From assembly GCA_017480325.1 (NCBI GenBank), contig JAFVAY010000010.1:37182-101181 (forward strand): 64,000 bases of DNA. Reading direction: 5' to 3'. Below the pieces are notes generated by a model. The model worked only from the letters and a program-made list of their open reading frames with translations. It ran no database searches and was not told the DNA's origin. Position numbers and translations under genes: made by a program. Position 1 is the first letter of the stretch; each line of letters starts with the position of its first letter. This stretch comes from Clostridiales bacterium. GTDB taxonomy: Bacteria; Bacillota; Clostridia; Saccharofermentanales; Saccharofermentanaceae. Positions 34,336 through 43,038 of this stretch are shown piece after piece.

Positions 34336-35949
34336 TCACAGCTCCACTCTCTCGACTACCTTTGAAGCAATCGGTATCAGTATCGACAGAAGCACTGCGC
34401 CCACCAAGGCTCCGGTAAAGCATGCGGCCACCAGACTCTTAGTTATCACAAGCACAACTACCAAAGGTACAGATGCAAGCCCAACTACGATCATTACTCC
34501 GAGATATCTCACGAGCATGAGCAGATATCTCCCGAGCATCGGGAAAATCTTCATGACGAGAAGTGCAGCCATCTCACAAAGCATATCGTATACAAGCATT
34601 AACACACCGAAGGCTATAGCTTCCGGGATCTTAAAGCCGCACATGAACACCATCAACACACCGCAAAGAAGAGAATCGAATGCCATCTCGGGAATGTCTG
34701 ATCTGATACATGCAAGAAGCTTGCTTGAGGCCTTCTCGGGAATAAGGTAGATATAATGCTTGGTAAACTCGGTTACCGTCTTACCTCCTGCATAGACAAC
34801 AGCGTTAAGCATGATCATCATTGCGAATGCCGATATGATCAATGCTCTGGAATCGCCGTTAACAGAACTGTTTGACATAAATGCCAGATAGAAGGCTGTT
34901 ATTATTCTGTACATAAAGGCCAGAGGATTAACGAAGAAAAACTTGGAGCCCCTCTTATTCATCAGAAGATGAATCGCGGTTATCGCACCTGAACCGACTC
35001 CGGCGCCAAGCTTCTCCTTGCCGACCTTGGCTCTCTTGGTTATTGCTGCAGTATCCGAATCGACCCCTGCACGCTTCTGCTCCATAAGGTCTGCGGCCTT
35101 CTGAGCATAAGCCATGGCTTCATCGTAGTAATCAAGATCAAGATGACCGTAGAGAACGACAATAACTCCTATCAGGGCAACCGTGAGTATAATGCCCATG
35201 AACAGTCTTACAGGCGAAGCATTAATTACTCCGTCATATATAAGCGACACCCATCCTCCTCCGGGGAAGGCCTTGGCGAATACGGATTGCCCGAAGAAAG
35301 CGATAATGCCTTTGATACCCAAATCTTTTAAGGCTTCAACTGAAGGATACTTAGAGAATAAGGTAAACACGAAGCCAAGTACGGAAACAGCATTGATAAT
35401 GATACCTATAATAAGGACAAATCTCCTTTTCGCTTCGTTGTCAGAGGTCCTTGCTCCGAATAAGGAGCCGAGGAAGTAGCCTATAACGGAGGCAACAAAG
35501 GAAAGAATTATTATGGTAACAAGGTCTGCGGTAGCAACACCCGTTGCCTGGTAAATGAGCGCAGACTGCATGCCCAGAACAAAGGTAAAAACGAAGCACA
35601 GCTGCAGCGTCCCGGAGGCCGCGATGATGAGATTGAACCTCGGCGTAAAGGGGCCAGCCATGTGGAAGTTTACATCAGCAGTAGAAAAGCCGACGACTCC
35701 GTTCTTAAGTCCCGTATAGAACATAAAGCTGAACATGGCGATCTCAATAAGATACATGCCTCCGGTAACCACGTTAACATCTCTGGGGACGAACGAATCG
35801 CTTACGGTACCGTCACTGTTAGGCATCCCCATGATAGTCGGAAATGCCATCATGAAGCAAAAGAATGCGAACCCGAGCAAAGCTATGAGAAACTTCCAGG
35901 GCTGCTTAAGAAGGGCTCTTCTTACCCTGTATAAATAAGCGGAAACCAT
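34336..35949 (-). CDS. ABC exporter membrane protein (putative ABC_export family)
   Basis: 537 residues from the ATG at 35949, preceded by AAGGAGGGTACT; the longer reading to 36036 overlaps the ATPase gene. About 12-14 membrane helices are spread over the chain (LIALLGFAFFCFMMAFPTIM near 17-36; VTIIILSFVASVIGYFLGSLFG; LYDMLCEMAALLV region near the end). This pattern fits the putative ABC exporter family paired with a single ATPase. It lies directly after that ATPase. Substrate unknown; drug, peptide or lipid export are all possible. Confidence 0.8.
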   Translation of the reverse strand: MVSAYLYRVRRALLKQPWKFLIALLGFAFFCFMMAFPTIMGMPNSDGTVSDSFVPRDVNVVTGGMYLIEIAMFSFMFYTGLKNGVVGFSTADVNFHMAGPFTPRFNLIIAASGTLQLCFVFTFVLGMQSALIYQATGVATADLVTIIILSFVASVIGYFLGSLFGARTSDNEAKRRFVLIIGIIINAVSVLGFVFTLFSKYPSVEALKDLGIKGIIAFFGQSVFAKAFPGGGWVSLIYDGVINASPVRLFMGIILTVALIGVIVVLYGHLDLDYYDEAMAYAQKAADLMEQKRAGVDSDTAAITKRAKVGKEKLGAGVGSGAITAIHLLMNKRGSKFFFVNPLAFMYRIITAFYLAFMSNSSVNGDSRALIISAFAMMIMLNAVVYAGGKTVTEFTKHYIYLIPEKASSKLLACIRSDIPEMAFDSLLCGVLMVFMCGFKIPEAIAFGVLMLVYDMLCEMAALLVMKIFPMLGRYLLMLVRYLGVMIVVGLASVPLVVVLVITKSLVAACFTGALVGAVLLSILIPIASKVVERVEL

Positions 35950-35959
35950 AGTACCCTCC

Positions 35960-36664
35960 TTAACTCTCGCTAATTCCTTCTGTGATCTCGAAGAAAAGCT
36001 GCTCAAGGCTCTTCTGCTCAGACGGATCATGTGCATTATGCTTAGTTGCAGCGATCCTTCCGTTCATCATGATATGAACCACATCCCAGTAATCCTCGAT
36101 GGTGTCTATCATGTGTGTCGAGATAAGTACGGTCTTGCCTGCCTCCTTCAGCTCATGGAACACAAGCTTAAGCTCCTTGATAGCGTGAGGATCCAAGCCC
36201 ACCATAGGCTCATCAAAGATGACAACCGAAGGATCATGCATGAGAGCGCAGCATATAGAAACCTTCTGCTGCATGCCCTTTGACAGCTCCTTACCCATTT
36301 TCTTACACTTATCCGTAAGCTCGAATCTATCGAGAAGCCTCTCCTTGACAGAGTCATCCTCGACTCTGTATGCACGTCTTATAAATTCCAGATGCTCATC
36401 GATCGTAAGAGTATCGTATAATGCGGGGATCTCGGGTATATATCCGAGCTTTCTCTTAGCTTCGATGGAATGGTTATCGTACTTATCGATCTCTATCGAG
36501 CCTTGATACTTAAGAAGTCCCGCGATGGACTTGATGATCGTAGACTTTCCGGCTCCGTTGGGTCCCAGAAGGACACCGACCTCTCCGTCGCCTATAGTGA
36601 ATGACAGATTGTCATTAGCAACGAACTTCTTGTATTTCTTGGTTACACCATTAACTACCAGCAT
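35960..36664 (-). CDS. ABC transporter ATP-binding protein
   Basis: 234 residues from the ATG at 36664, which follows GGGAGGTAATAATT. Walker A GPNGAGKST near 36-44, Q-loop region GYIPEIPALYD, signature LSKGMQQKV near 130, Walker B VVIFDEP near 152 and the switch His in LISTHMID near 186. It energises the exporter encoded 10 bases downstream. The closest group is the DrrA/CcmA-like ATPases of ABC-2 exporters. Confidence 0.92.
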   Translation of the reverse strand: MLVVNGVTKKYKKFVANDNLSFTIGDGEVGVLLGPNGAGKSTIIKSIAGLLKYQGSIEIDKYDNHSIEAKRKLGYIPEIPALYDTLTIDEHLEFIRRAYRVEDDSVKERLLDRFELTDKCKKMGKELSKGMQQKVSICCALMHDPSVVIFDEPMVGLDPHAIKELKLVFHELKEAGKTVLISTHMIDTIEDYWDVVHIMMNGRIAATKHNAHDPSEQKSLEQLFFEITEGISES

Positions 36665-36738
36665 AATTATTACCTCCCTTGGCATCCTTATACTAACAAT
36701 CGTCGGTTAATATAACCTCAAGCAAAGTTAAAGACTTG

Positions 36739-37833
36739 TTAAAGATTGATCGTTATCTTATTATCTTTACGTGAATCCAAATAATTCTTTGATGTTTTTT
36801 GTATTGTGAATGACAAAATCAAAACAATCAATACATATGCAAGCCAAACCGCAAAGCTTTTATAATCTATTTTCAACTCGAAATACGCAGTTATTGTCGA
36901 AATAAGAAGTTGGATCGGATAGTGTACAAAGTATATTATCATGGACAACTCCCCCAATTTCACTAAGCATCTGGCTGACAGAAGTTTACTAAGCGGCTTA
37001 AAGAAAACAGAAGCTATAACTATCGAAGGAGTCGCTACCAATGAGACGATAAATCTTAAGTAAGGTATTGGTGTCAAATTAAGGACTATTGTTGCGTAAT
37101 AAGCTGCAAATAATAAAAAAGCAAGTATTCCATACAAATCTGTATTTATTCTTTTGTTTTTAAACTCATTATAAACACTATAAAGTATCACTCCGGAGAA
37201 AAAAGTAACTATCCCTCTTTGAAGGCTGATGCTCCAAGGTAACAAACCGTAGATCACGATACCGGCAGCCCAAATCACTACCGATTTTACTAGTATTTTT
37301 ATCTGTGAATCAGAAGTTTGTATAATGATGAAAAAGATAATGTGAAGAGGAATTAATACACTTATAAACCAGGCAGGAAGATTATAAGATACTTCATTTG
37401 TAAAAAAGACCTGAAGCATTGTTATATTAAGAATAAAATCCTTCAGGGTAATGTTATTATTTACAAAAAATGCCCCCATAAGATATCGATATATATACTG
37501 GAATAAGGCTACAAACAGCAGCGTAATGAGATGATACGGATAGATCTTTGACAGTCTTTTTCTAATAAAAGCAGAAAATTGGATCTCTCGACTTCTTACT
37601 TTGTCACTGTATGCCATCATCATTGTAATACCTGAAATAAAAAAGAAAACCTCTACACAAAGAAATCCTTTATTAAAGGAGTATGGAAACAACACTCCAC
37701 ATATAGTAGGAGTGTTATCTCTACTCAAATCAAAATGTTGGTAATGCCAACAAAACGCTATCATACACGCAACAATACCTTTTAATCCGTCAAAAGATTT
37801 GATTCGTGTTTTACTTAATACTTCATTCTCCAT
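36739..37833 (-). CDS. Acyltransferase 3 family membrane protein (OafA-like), AT-rich
   Basis: 364 residues from the ATG at 37833. It begins SKTRIKSFDGLKGIVACMIAF and has the acyltransferase-3 His in FCWHYQHFD near 35, FFFISGITMMMAYSD and about ten membrane helices, ending in LILSFTIQKTSKNYLD. Such enzymes add acetyl or other acyl groups to surface polysaccharides or peptidoglycan. The gene is clearly more AT-rich than its neighbours and uses codons such as AAA, ATA and TTA more, suggesting acquisition from outside. A GTG start at 37899 would extend it by 22 residues but lies inside the terminator hairpin of the previous gene, so the ATG is favoured. No ribosome site is visible; the leader is very short. 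Confidence 0.8.
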   Translation of the reverse strand: MENEVLSKTRIKSFDGLKGIVACMIAFCWHYQHFDLSRDNTPTICGVLFPYSFNKGFLCVEVFFFISGITMMMAYSDKVRSREIQFSAFIRKRLSKIYPYHLITLLFVALFQYIYRYLMGAFFVNNNITLKDFILNITMLQVFFTNEVSYNLPAWFISVLIPLHIIFFIIIQTSDSQIKILVKSVVIWAAGIVIYGLLPWSISLQRGIVTFFSGVILYSVYNEFKNKRINTDLYGILAFLLFAAYYATIVLNLTPIPYLRFIVSLVATPSIVIASVFFKPLSKLLSARCLVKLGELSMIIYFVHYPIQLLISTITAYFELKIDYKSFAVWLAYVLIVLILSFTIQKTSKNYLDSRKDNKITINL

Positions 37834-37857
37834 ATATGGCTTTATATAATATAAAGA

Positions 37858-37897
37858 GGACTGTCTCTTTGTGAAAAAATCACTTATAAGACAGTCC
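37858..37897 (-). terminator. Probable terminator after nfnB
   Basis: GGACTGTCT and AGACAGTCC form a nine-base stem with an inner GTGATTTTTTCAC hairpin, 25 bases beyond the nfnB stop, followed on the minus strand by a short T-rich run (TCTTTATATT). Confidence 0.5.
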
Positions 37898-37920
37898 ACT
37901 TCTTTACCCTTGTGTATGAT

Positions 37921-39315
37921 TTATGACTTCGACCTGATGTATTCGTCGATGCCCTTGGCAGCTGCCTTACCTGCGCCCATGGCAAGGATTACCGTAGCGG
38001 CGCCAGTAACGGCATCGCCGCCTGCGTAAACACCTTCCTTGGTGGTCTTACCGTCAGCCTCATCAGCTACGATGCACTTCCACTTATTGGTATCAAGGCC
38101 CTTTGTGGTAGAAGCGATAAGAGGATTGGGTGAGGTGCCGAGGGACATGATAACAGCATCCGTAGGAAGGTCGAACTCCGAGCCCTCTACGGGAACCGGT
38201 CTCCTTCTTCCGGAAGCATCGGGCTCTCCCAGCTCCATTCTGATACATCTCATACCCGTTACGTTGTTATCGTCGTCGGTAAGTATCTCGACAGGATTTG
38301 TAAGAAGCTCGAACTTGATGCCCTCTTCCTTGGCGTGCTCTACCTCCTCGGCTCTTGCAGGAAGCTCAGCCTCAGATCTTCTATAGACGATAGTAACTTC
38401 GGCACCCAGTCTCAACGCGGTCCTTGCCGCATCCATGGCGACGTTACCGCCGCCTACGACTGCCACCTTAGACGGCTTGAAGATAGGGGTCGCGGAATCG
38501 GGCCTGAAAGCCTTCATAAGATTATTTCTCGTCAGATACTCGTTAGCGGAGAAAACACCCTTTGCATTCTCGCCGGGGATCTTCATGAACATGGGAAGTC
38601 CGGCACCGGAGCCTACGAATACAGCCTCGAAGCCCTCGTTATCCATAAGCTCGTCAATAGTAACGGACTTACCGATAACAACATTGGTCTCGATCTTAAC
38701 TCCCAGATTCTTAACATTCTCGACCTCAGGCTTGACTACGCCGTCCTTCGGGAGTCTGAACTCGGGGATACCGTAGGTAAGAACTCCTCCCGCTTCGTGG
38801 AGCGCTTCAAAGATAGTCACATCATATCCAAGCTTCGCCAGATCGCCCGCACAAGTAAGACCTGCAGGTCCGGAGCCTACAACGGCTACTTTATGTCCGT
38901 TCTTCTCAGCGGTAGCCTGCATGCGAATACCTTCTTCTCTTGCCTTATCGGCTACATATCTCTCGAGCTTACCGATGGAAACTGCATCGCCCTTTATACC
39001 TCTTATACACTGAGCCTCGCACTGAGTCTCCTGAGGACATACACGTCCGCATACAGCAGGAAGTGAGGATGAAGCCGTAAGGACCTCATAAGATTTCTTA
39101 ATATCCTGTTCCTTCAAGGCCATGATAAAGCCCGGTATATCGATCTGAACAGGACATCCGTTCACGCATCTGGGGTTCTTGCAGTTAAGGCAACGATTTG
39201 CCTCCAGTACTGCTTCTTCATCGGTATAACCGAGGCAGACCTCGTCAAAATTAGTAGCACGAACCTTAGGGTCCTGCTCCGCTATAGGTACCTTCTCAAA
39301 TCCGGGTGCAGCCAT
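37921..39315 (-). CDS. nfnB: NADPH-binding flavoprotein, NfnB / glutamate synthase small-subunit type
   Basis: 464 residues. An N-terminal [4Fe-4S] domain (about 35-115: CLNCKNPRCVNGCPV and CGRVCPQETQCEAQCI) is followed by an FAD Rossmann fold (VAVVGSGPAGLTCAGDLAKLG near 143) and an NADPH Rossmann fold (KVAVVGGGNVAMDAARTALRLG near 283). Because it overlaps the NfnA-type gene by one base, the pair is best read as NfnAB, which couples NADPH oxidation to reduction of NAD+ and ferredoxin by electron bifurcation, balancing cofactors in saccharolytic anaerobes. A role as stand-alone glutamate synthase small subunit or sulfide dehydrogenase is the alternative. Confidence 0.88.
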   Translation of the reverse strand: MAAPGFEKVPIAEQDPKVRATNFDEVCLGYTDEEAVLEANRCLNCKNPRCVNGCPVQIDIPGFIMALKEQDIKKSYEVLTASSSLPAVCGRVCPQETQCEAQCIRGIKGDAVSIGKLERYVADKAREEGIRMQATAEKNGHKVAVVGSGPAGLTCAGDLAKLGYDVTIFEALHEAGGVLTYGIPEFRLPKDGVVKPEVENVKNLGVKIETNVVIGKSVTIDELMDNEGFEAVFVGSGAGLPMFMKIPGENAKGVFSANEYLTRNNLMKAFRPDSATPIFKPSKVAVVGGGNVAMDAARTALRLGAEVTIVYRRSEAELPARAEEVEHAKEEGIKFELLTNPVEILTDDDNNVTGMRCIRMELGEPDASGRRRPVPVEGSEFDLPTDAVIMSLGTSPNPLIASTTKGLDTNKWKCIVADEADGKTTKEGVYAGGDAVTGAATVILAMGAGKAAAKGIDEYIRSKS

Positions 39316-40205
39316 TACTTGTCACCTCCACAATTTCCGCATCCGCCATGATGCGTTTCTTCCTCTTGAAGAGCCAGCAGATCCTCACCCTCGCGAGTCT
39401 TATAAAGTCTCATTCTTCCCATAGCCTCATCGAAGTTGACCTTATATCCGTCGAACTCAGGGCCGTCTATACATGCGAACTTGACCTCATCACCGACAGT
39501 AAGTCTGCAGGCACCGCACATGCCTGTACCGTCTACCATAATGGGGTTCATGGAGACGATAGTGGGAATGTTATATTTCTTAGTCGTAAGAACACAGAAC
39601 TTCATCATTATCATAGGACCGATGGATACACACAGATCATACTGCTTTCCCTCATTCTCCACGAGATCCTCGATGACCTTGGTAACCATACCCGACCTGC
39701 CGTAAGAACCGTCATCTGTCGTGATATAGAGGTTGCCTGCTACCTTGCTCATCTCATCCTCAAGGATAACGAGATCCTTAGTCTTGGCACCTACGATAAC
39801 ATCGGCAGCAATACCATGCTCATGTAGCCACTTTACCTGAGGGTATACGGGAGCCGTTCCGAGTCCTCCCGCTACGAAAAGTATCTTCTTATCCTTTATT
39901 GAATCGATATCATCGGTAATAAGCTCTGAGGGCTGTCCAAGAGGTCCCACAAAGTCATGGAAGCTGTCGCCTTCTTCGAGGTTCATCATCTTCTTAGTGG
40001 ATGCACCGATAGTCTGTACAACTATGGTTATCGTTCCAGCTTCACGGTCGTAGTCGCATATCGTAAGCGGAATTCTCTCGCCAAGCTCATCGATCCTGAC
40101 GATGATAAACTGACCGGGCTGACAGTACTGTGCTACACGAGGAGCCTCGACATCCATAAGGAAAATCGAAGGGCACAGCACCCTCTTCTTCTTAATGAGA
40201 TACAT
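39315..40205 (-). CDS. nfnA: Ferredoxin-NADP reductase-like subunit, NfnA type
   Basis: 296 residues. FAD-binding beta barrel (RIPLTICDYDREAGTITIVVQ), NAD-binding fold (VAGGLGTAPVYPQVKWL) and a [2Fe-2S] site near residue 225 (DGTGMCGACRLTVGDEVKFACIDGPEFDGY) are those of the NfnA/SudB/PyrK-like group. The C-terminal ten residues are His/Cys/Gly-rich (HHGGCGNCGG), an unusual metal-binding tail. The ribosome site is CAGGAGGTTTCATCACT. First gene of the nfnAB unit. Confidence 0.87.
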   Translation of the reverse strand: MYLIKKKRVLCPSIFLMDVEAPRVAQYCQPGQFIIVRIDELGERIPLTICDYDREAGTITIVVQTIGASTKKMMNLEEGDSFHDFVGPLGQPSELITDDIDSIKDKKILFVAGGLGTAPVYPQVKWLHEHGIAADVIVGAKTKDLVILEDEMSKVAGNLYITTDDGSYGRSGMVTKVIEDLVENEGKQYDLCVSIGPMIMMKFCVLTTKKYNIPTIVSMNPIMVDGTGMCGACRLTVGDEVKFACIDGPEFDGYKVNFDEAMGRMRLYKTREGEDLLALQEEETHHGGCGNCGGDK

Positions 40206-40293
40206 AGTGATGAAACCTCCTGATGAAAGGCAAATAGTATTAGAATTTTATCACTTAAAGCATTATATGTTCAACCTGAAGATAATTTACCCG

Positions 40294-41334
40294 TCAGAAA
40301 AAATAGGGCGGGAACAGCATGGACACGGTCCTAAGAAGAGGGCTATAGACCGACAGATTAATAAGCACTCCGCCGAACAGAAACGACAGTATGAGATATG
40401 TGGGAAGAACGGAAGAGAATACTTTGCTCTTTCTTCCCTGTCCCGGAAGTACAGAGAAGATAACCGCTATCACGAAGGAAAGCAGTATTACGACTACGCA
40501 GTAAATCAGAACATGTGATAAAGAGAAATCAACATCTGCAATCAAAAAGCCGATTATAGATATCAAAGCCACCGGCAGTACATGAACAAAAGACAAAATA
40601 AGTCCCATAAACATACTGCTTACCCTGCTCATCCGAAGATACAGCTTATTGTCACTGTCACTAAGATAGGAAAAGGCTCCAAGAAGAGCTGCCATCCAGA
40701 TAAAAAAGCCTGCAAACTTATATACCGGAATAATAAGCTTATCGTAATTTGTAATATCGTTGTATTCGGTATTCTCAAGGCTCTCCAACCGATAAATCTC
40801 ACTTCCCTCCATATAGGCTGTGAATATCCTTCTCATGGAGGTCTCATAGTTATCGGGAAATGACACATCAGATCTTCTGACAGTGTCCTCTAGAATATGC
40901 TGAGCAAAGTACGGGAACAGCTTCATGAACACCTCTTCCGAAGACATAAGAGGAAGCGTTGATGAAGCTGTTGTTATTACTCTGATATCGGGAACAGTCC
41001 TCATGGAGCCGCTCTTGGCCATCATATCCTCAGGAAGTATGAATCCCGTATTACAAGCTCCTCGTGCCATATCCGCATACATGGAATCCTCGGTCTCGAC
41101 CTCGTAGAAGTTAAAGATCGACCCCATCTCACAGAGCTCATCTACAGCCTTCGAGGTCTCCTCCGAATCATCAAGATTAAGTATCGCGACAGGAATATAT
41201 GCTGACGACTCCTTGGCCGGCATAAAGGCGGACAAAAAAGCAAGAATGATAATTATGGCTGCCATCCCGTATACGTAGGGATTTTTAAGGCTTCTCTTGG
41301 CACATACATACAGTCTGTTCAGAAACAGCTTCAT
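40294..41334 (-). CDS. ABC-2 type permease, second subunit
   Basis: 346 residues. One membrane helix near the start (YGMAAIIIILAFLSAFMP), a ~180-residue outside domain and about five C-terminal helices from residue 205, the plan of ABC-2 exporters (YhgE/LinI-like). It overlaps the first permease by four bases. With the ATPase and the first permease it should form one heteromeric exporter. The outside domain contains the ILPEDMMAKSG segment similar to the periplasmic loop of these exporters. No terminator was recognised after it. Confidence 0.82.
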   Translation of the reverse strand: MKLFLNRLYVCAKRSLKNPYVYGMAAIIIILAFLSAFMPAKESSAYIPVAILNLDDSEETSKAVDELCEMGSIFNFYEVETEDSMYADMARGACNTGFILPEDMMAKSGSMRTVPDIRVITTASSTLPLMSSEEVFMKLFPYFAQHILEDTVRRSDVSFPDNYETSMRRIFTAYMEGSEIYRLESLENTEYNDITNYDKLIIPVYKFAGFFIWMAALLGAFSYLSDSDNKLYLRMSRVSSMFMGLILSFVHVLPVALISIIGFLIADVDFSLSHVLIYCVVVILLSFVIAVIFSVLPGQGRKSKVFSSVLPTYLILSFLFGGVLINLSVYSPLLRTVSMLFPPYFF

Positions 41335-42416
41335 GAGAACATCACCTCCATGGTGAGATCGATAAGAAGCCTTAACGGGTTATAGACCGCCCCCTTCTGA
41401 AGGAAAAGGGGCAGGAATTCCAGAGGCAGAAGACCTCCCGCCAGATACATGAGCACCGTAAATACCGAGAAGGAAATATACGCCGAAGCCACCGGAGTCT
41501 TAAAGCAGTAGCACACCCCCGTAACTATCAGGGAAATAATGGTTATTACCGGAATAATAAGCAATAAGGATCTGACGTTGATATCTATATCCGCCAGGTT
41601 TAACGCTGCGAAGAACAGTACGTATATCACATACATCATGGAAGCCACGCAGCAGGTCTCAGTAATAAAGAATCTTACCGGGCTTATTCCGGAGAGCTTT
41701 GCTCTGGCGATAAATGCATCATTGGAGCCTTTGCAAAAATAAGAGAAAACGAATACAGACAGAAGCAGAATGTATATCAGCGCTGCCGCCGTGATCTTCT
41801 GAGTCAGGGTAAAGACTGAGATATCGTCCAATGTATTTATATCAAATATGCTCATCCTGTCTATCGCATATCCAAGCTCATTCGCCTGAGCTACGCTTAC
41901 AATCTCCGAAGTCTGATCAGCGTCGATATCATATTCGTCACAAAGTGAATAAACAGTCTGTACAGAGGCCTGTCCCACACCCAAATCATTCGCCAGGACC
42001 AGCATAACGTCCTTAACGACATGCTCATCAAAGGTGTCGGCGGATTTGAATACCACCTCTATCTGAAGATTTTCCCCGGTGAAAATCCCGGAGGCGAAGC
42101 CTTCAGGGATTATAAGACCCGCCACAGCTTCCTCATCATCGACGGCCTCCCTTACCTCATCCTCGGAATCGTATTTAATAAGACTTACCGAGCTCTCTAT
42201 ACTGTTCATATGACTTACCAGACTAAAGCCGGTGTCGTTCAGAGATGAATCATCCGGAAGATAACAGGCGACCTTCACCGCTGAGAAGGACCCGTCCTTA
42301 AACAACACATTCTGACTCCAGAATGCGATAGCAAAGGCCGTCAGCCCCAGCACTATGAAGTACGCTGCAGCATAAGGGATAAAGGCTATTACTCTCTTGA
42401 CCGATACCTTAATCAT
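41331..42416 (-). CDS. ABC-2 type permease, first subunit
   Basis: 361 residues with the same plan as the next permease: one N-terminal helix (IAFIPYAAAYFIVLGLTAFA), an outside domain of about 160 residues (GLIIPEGFASGIFTGENLQIEVVF is typical of ABC-2 exporters), and five or six helices from residue 205 on, with YLAGGLLPLEFLPLFLQ before the last. It overlaps the ATPase gene by eight bases. Confidence 0.82.
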   Translation of the reverse strand: MIKVSVKRVIAFIPYAAAYFIVLGLTAFAIAFWSQNVLFKDGSFSAVKVACYLPDDSSLNDTGFSLVSHMNSIESSVSLIKYDSEDEVREAVDDEEAVAGLIIPEGFASGIFTGENLQIEVVFKSADTFDEHVVKDVMLVLANDLGVGQASVQTVYSLCDEYDIDADQTSEIVSVAQANELGYAIDRMSIFDINTLDDISVFTLTQKITAAALIYILLLSVFVFSYFCKGSNDAFIARAKLSGISPVRFFITETCCVASMMYVIYVLFFAALNLADIDINVRSLLLIIPVITIISLIVTGVCYCFKTPVASAYISFSVFTVLMYLAGGLLPLEFLPLFLQKGAVYNPLRLLIDLTMEVMFS

Positions 42417-43038
42417 TCAGGATCTCTGCCACGGGTCTTGTGAGGTCGGCCAACTGACATCTGCCGTCCTTAAGGTGATAGACTCTATCACAATGTGCGA
42501 AAACATTCTCTTCATGACTTGCAATAAATATTATTCCGCCGTTAGCCTTAAAGGCATCGATAAAGCTCAATATATCGTTCTTGGCCGGTATATCAAGAGC
42601 TGAGAGAGGCTCATCCATAAGGAGCACATCCGGACCGGTTATAAACACCGACGCCAGCGCCAGTCTCTTCTTCATCCCGCCGGACATATTACGAACCTTA
42701 ACATTAAGAAAATCCGTCACCTTAAGAATGGAAAGCTGCGGACCGTTAAGAGCCTTAATAATCTCATCCTTCTTCATGGATGTCCACATAAGGATATTAT
42801 CGTAAGCATTAAGCTCGTCGATAAGAGCATTCTCTTGTGTGACGAAGCCTATCTTGCCTTCAGCATATATTCGTCCCTGCGAGGGCTTCTTTATCCCTGC
42901 TATTGTTGTCAGTAGCGTCGATTTTCCCGAGCCGTTAAGACCCAGAAGCCCAATGCATTCACCCTTATCCGCCTGTATATTCACATCCCGAAGGACAGTC
43001 TTCTTATACTTAACGGTAACATTCTCGATCTTAACCAT
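42409..43038 (-). CDS. ABC transporter ATP-binding protein
   Basis: 209 residues, short but complete. Walker A GLNGSGKST near 33-41, Q-loop FVTQENALI, signature NMSGGMKKRL near 117, Walker B VLLMDEPLSALD near 138, switch His in FIASHEENVF. The ATG overlaps the GH25 stop by eight bases and has a GGGAGGACCAT site. It drives the two ABC-2 permeases encoded next. Confidence 0.92.
   Translation of the reverse strand: MVKIENVTVKYKKTVLRDVNIQADKGECIGLLGLNGSGKSTLLTTIAGIKKPSQGRIYAEGKIGFVTQENALIDELNAYDNILMWTSMKKDEIIKALNGPQLSILKVTDFLNVKVRNMSGGMKKRLALASVFITGPDVLLMDEPLSALDIPAKNDILSFIDAFKANGGIIFIASHEENVFAHCDRVYHLKDGRCQLADLTRPVAEILND

Noticed and set aside
38335..39066. A 243-codon plus-strand frame inside nfnB.
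   Set aside because: Antisense shadow of a well-supported gene, with no ribosome site or protein-like motifs.
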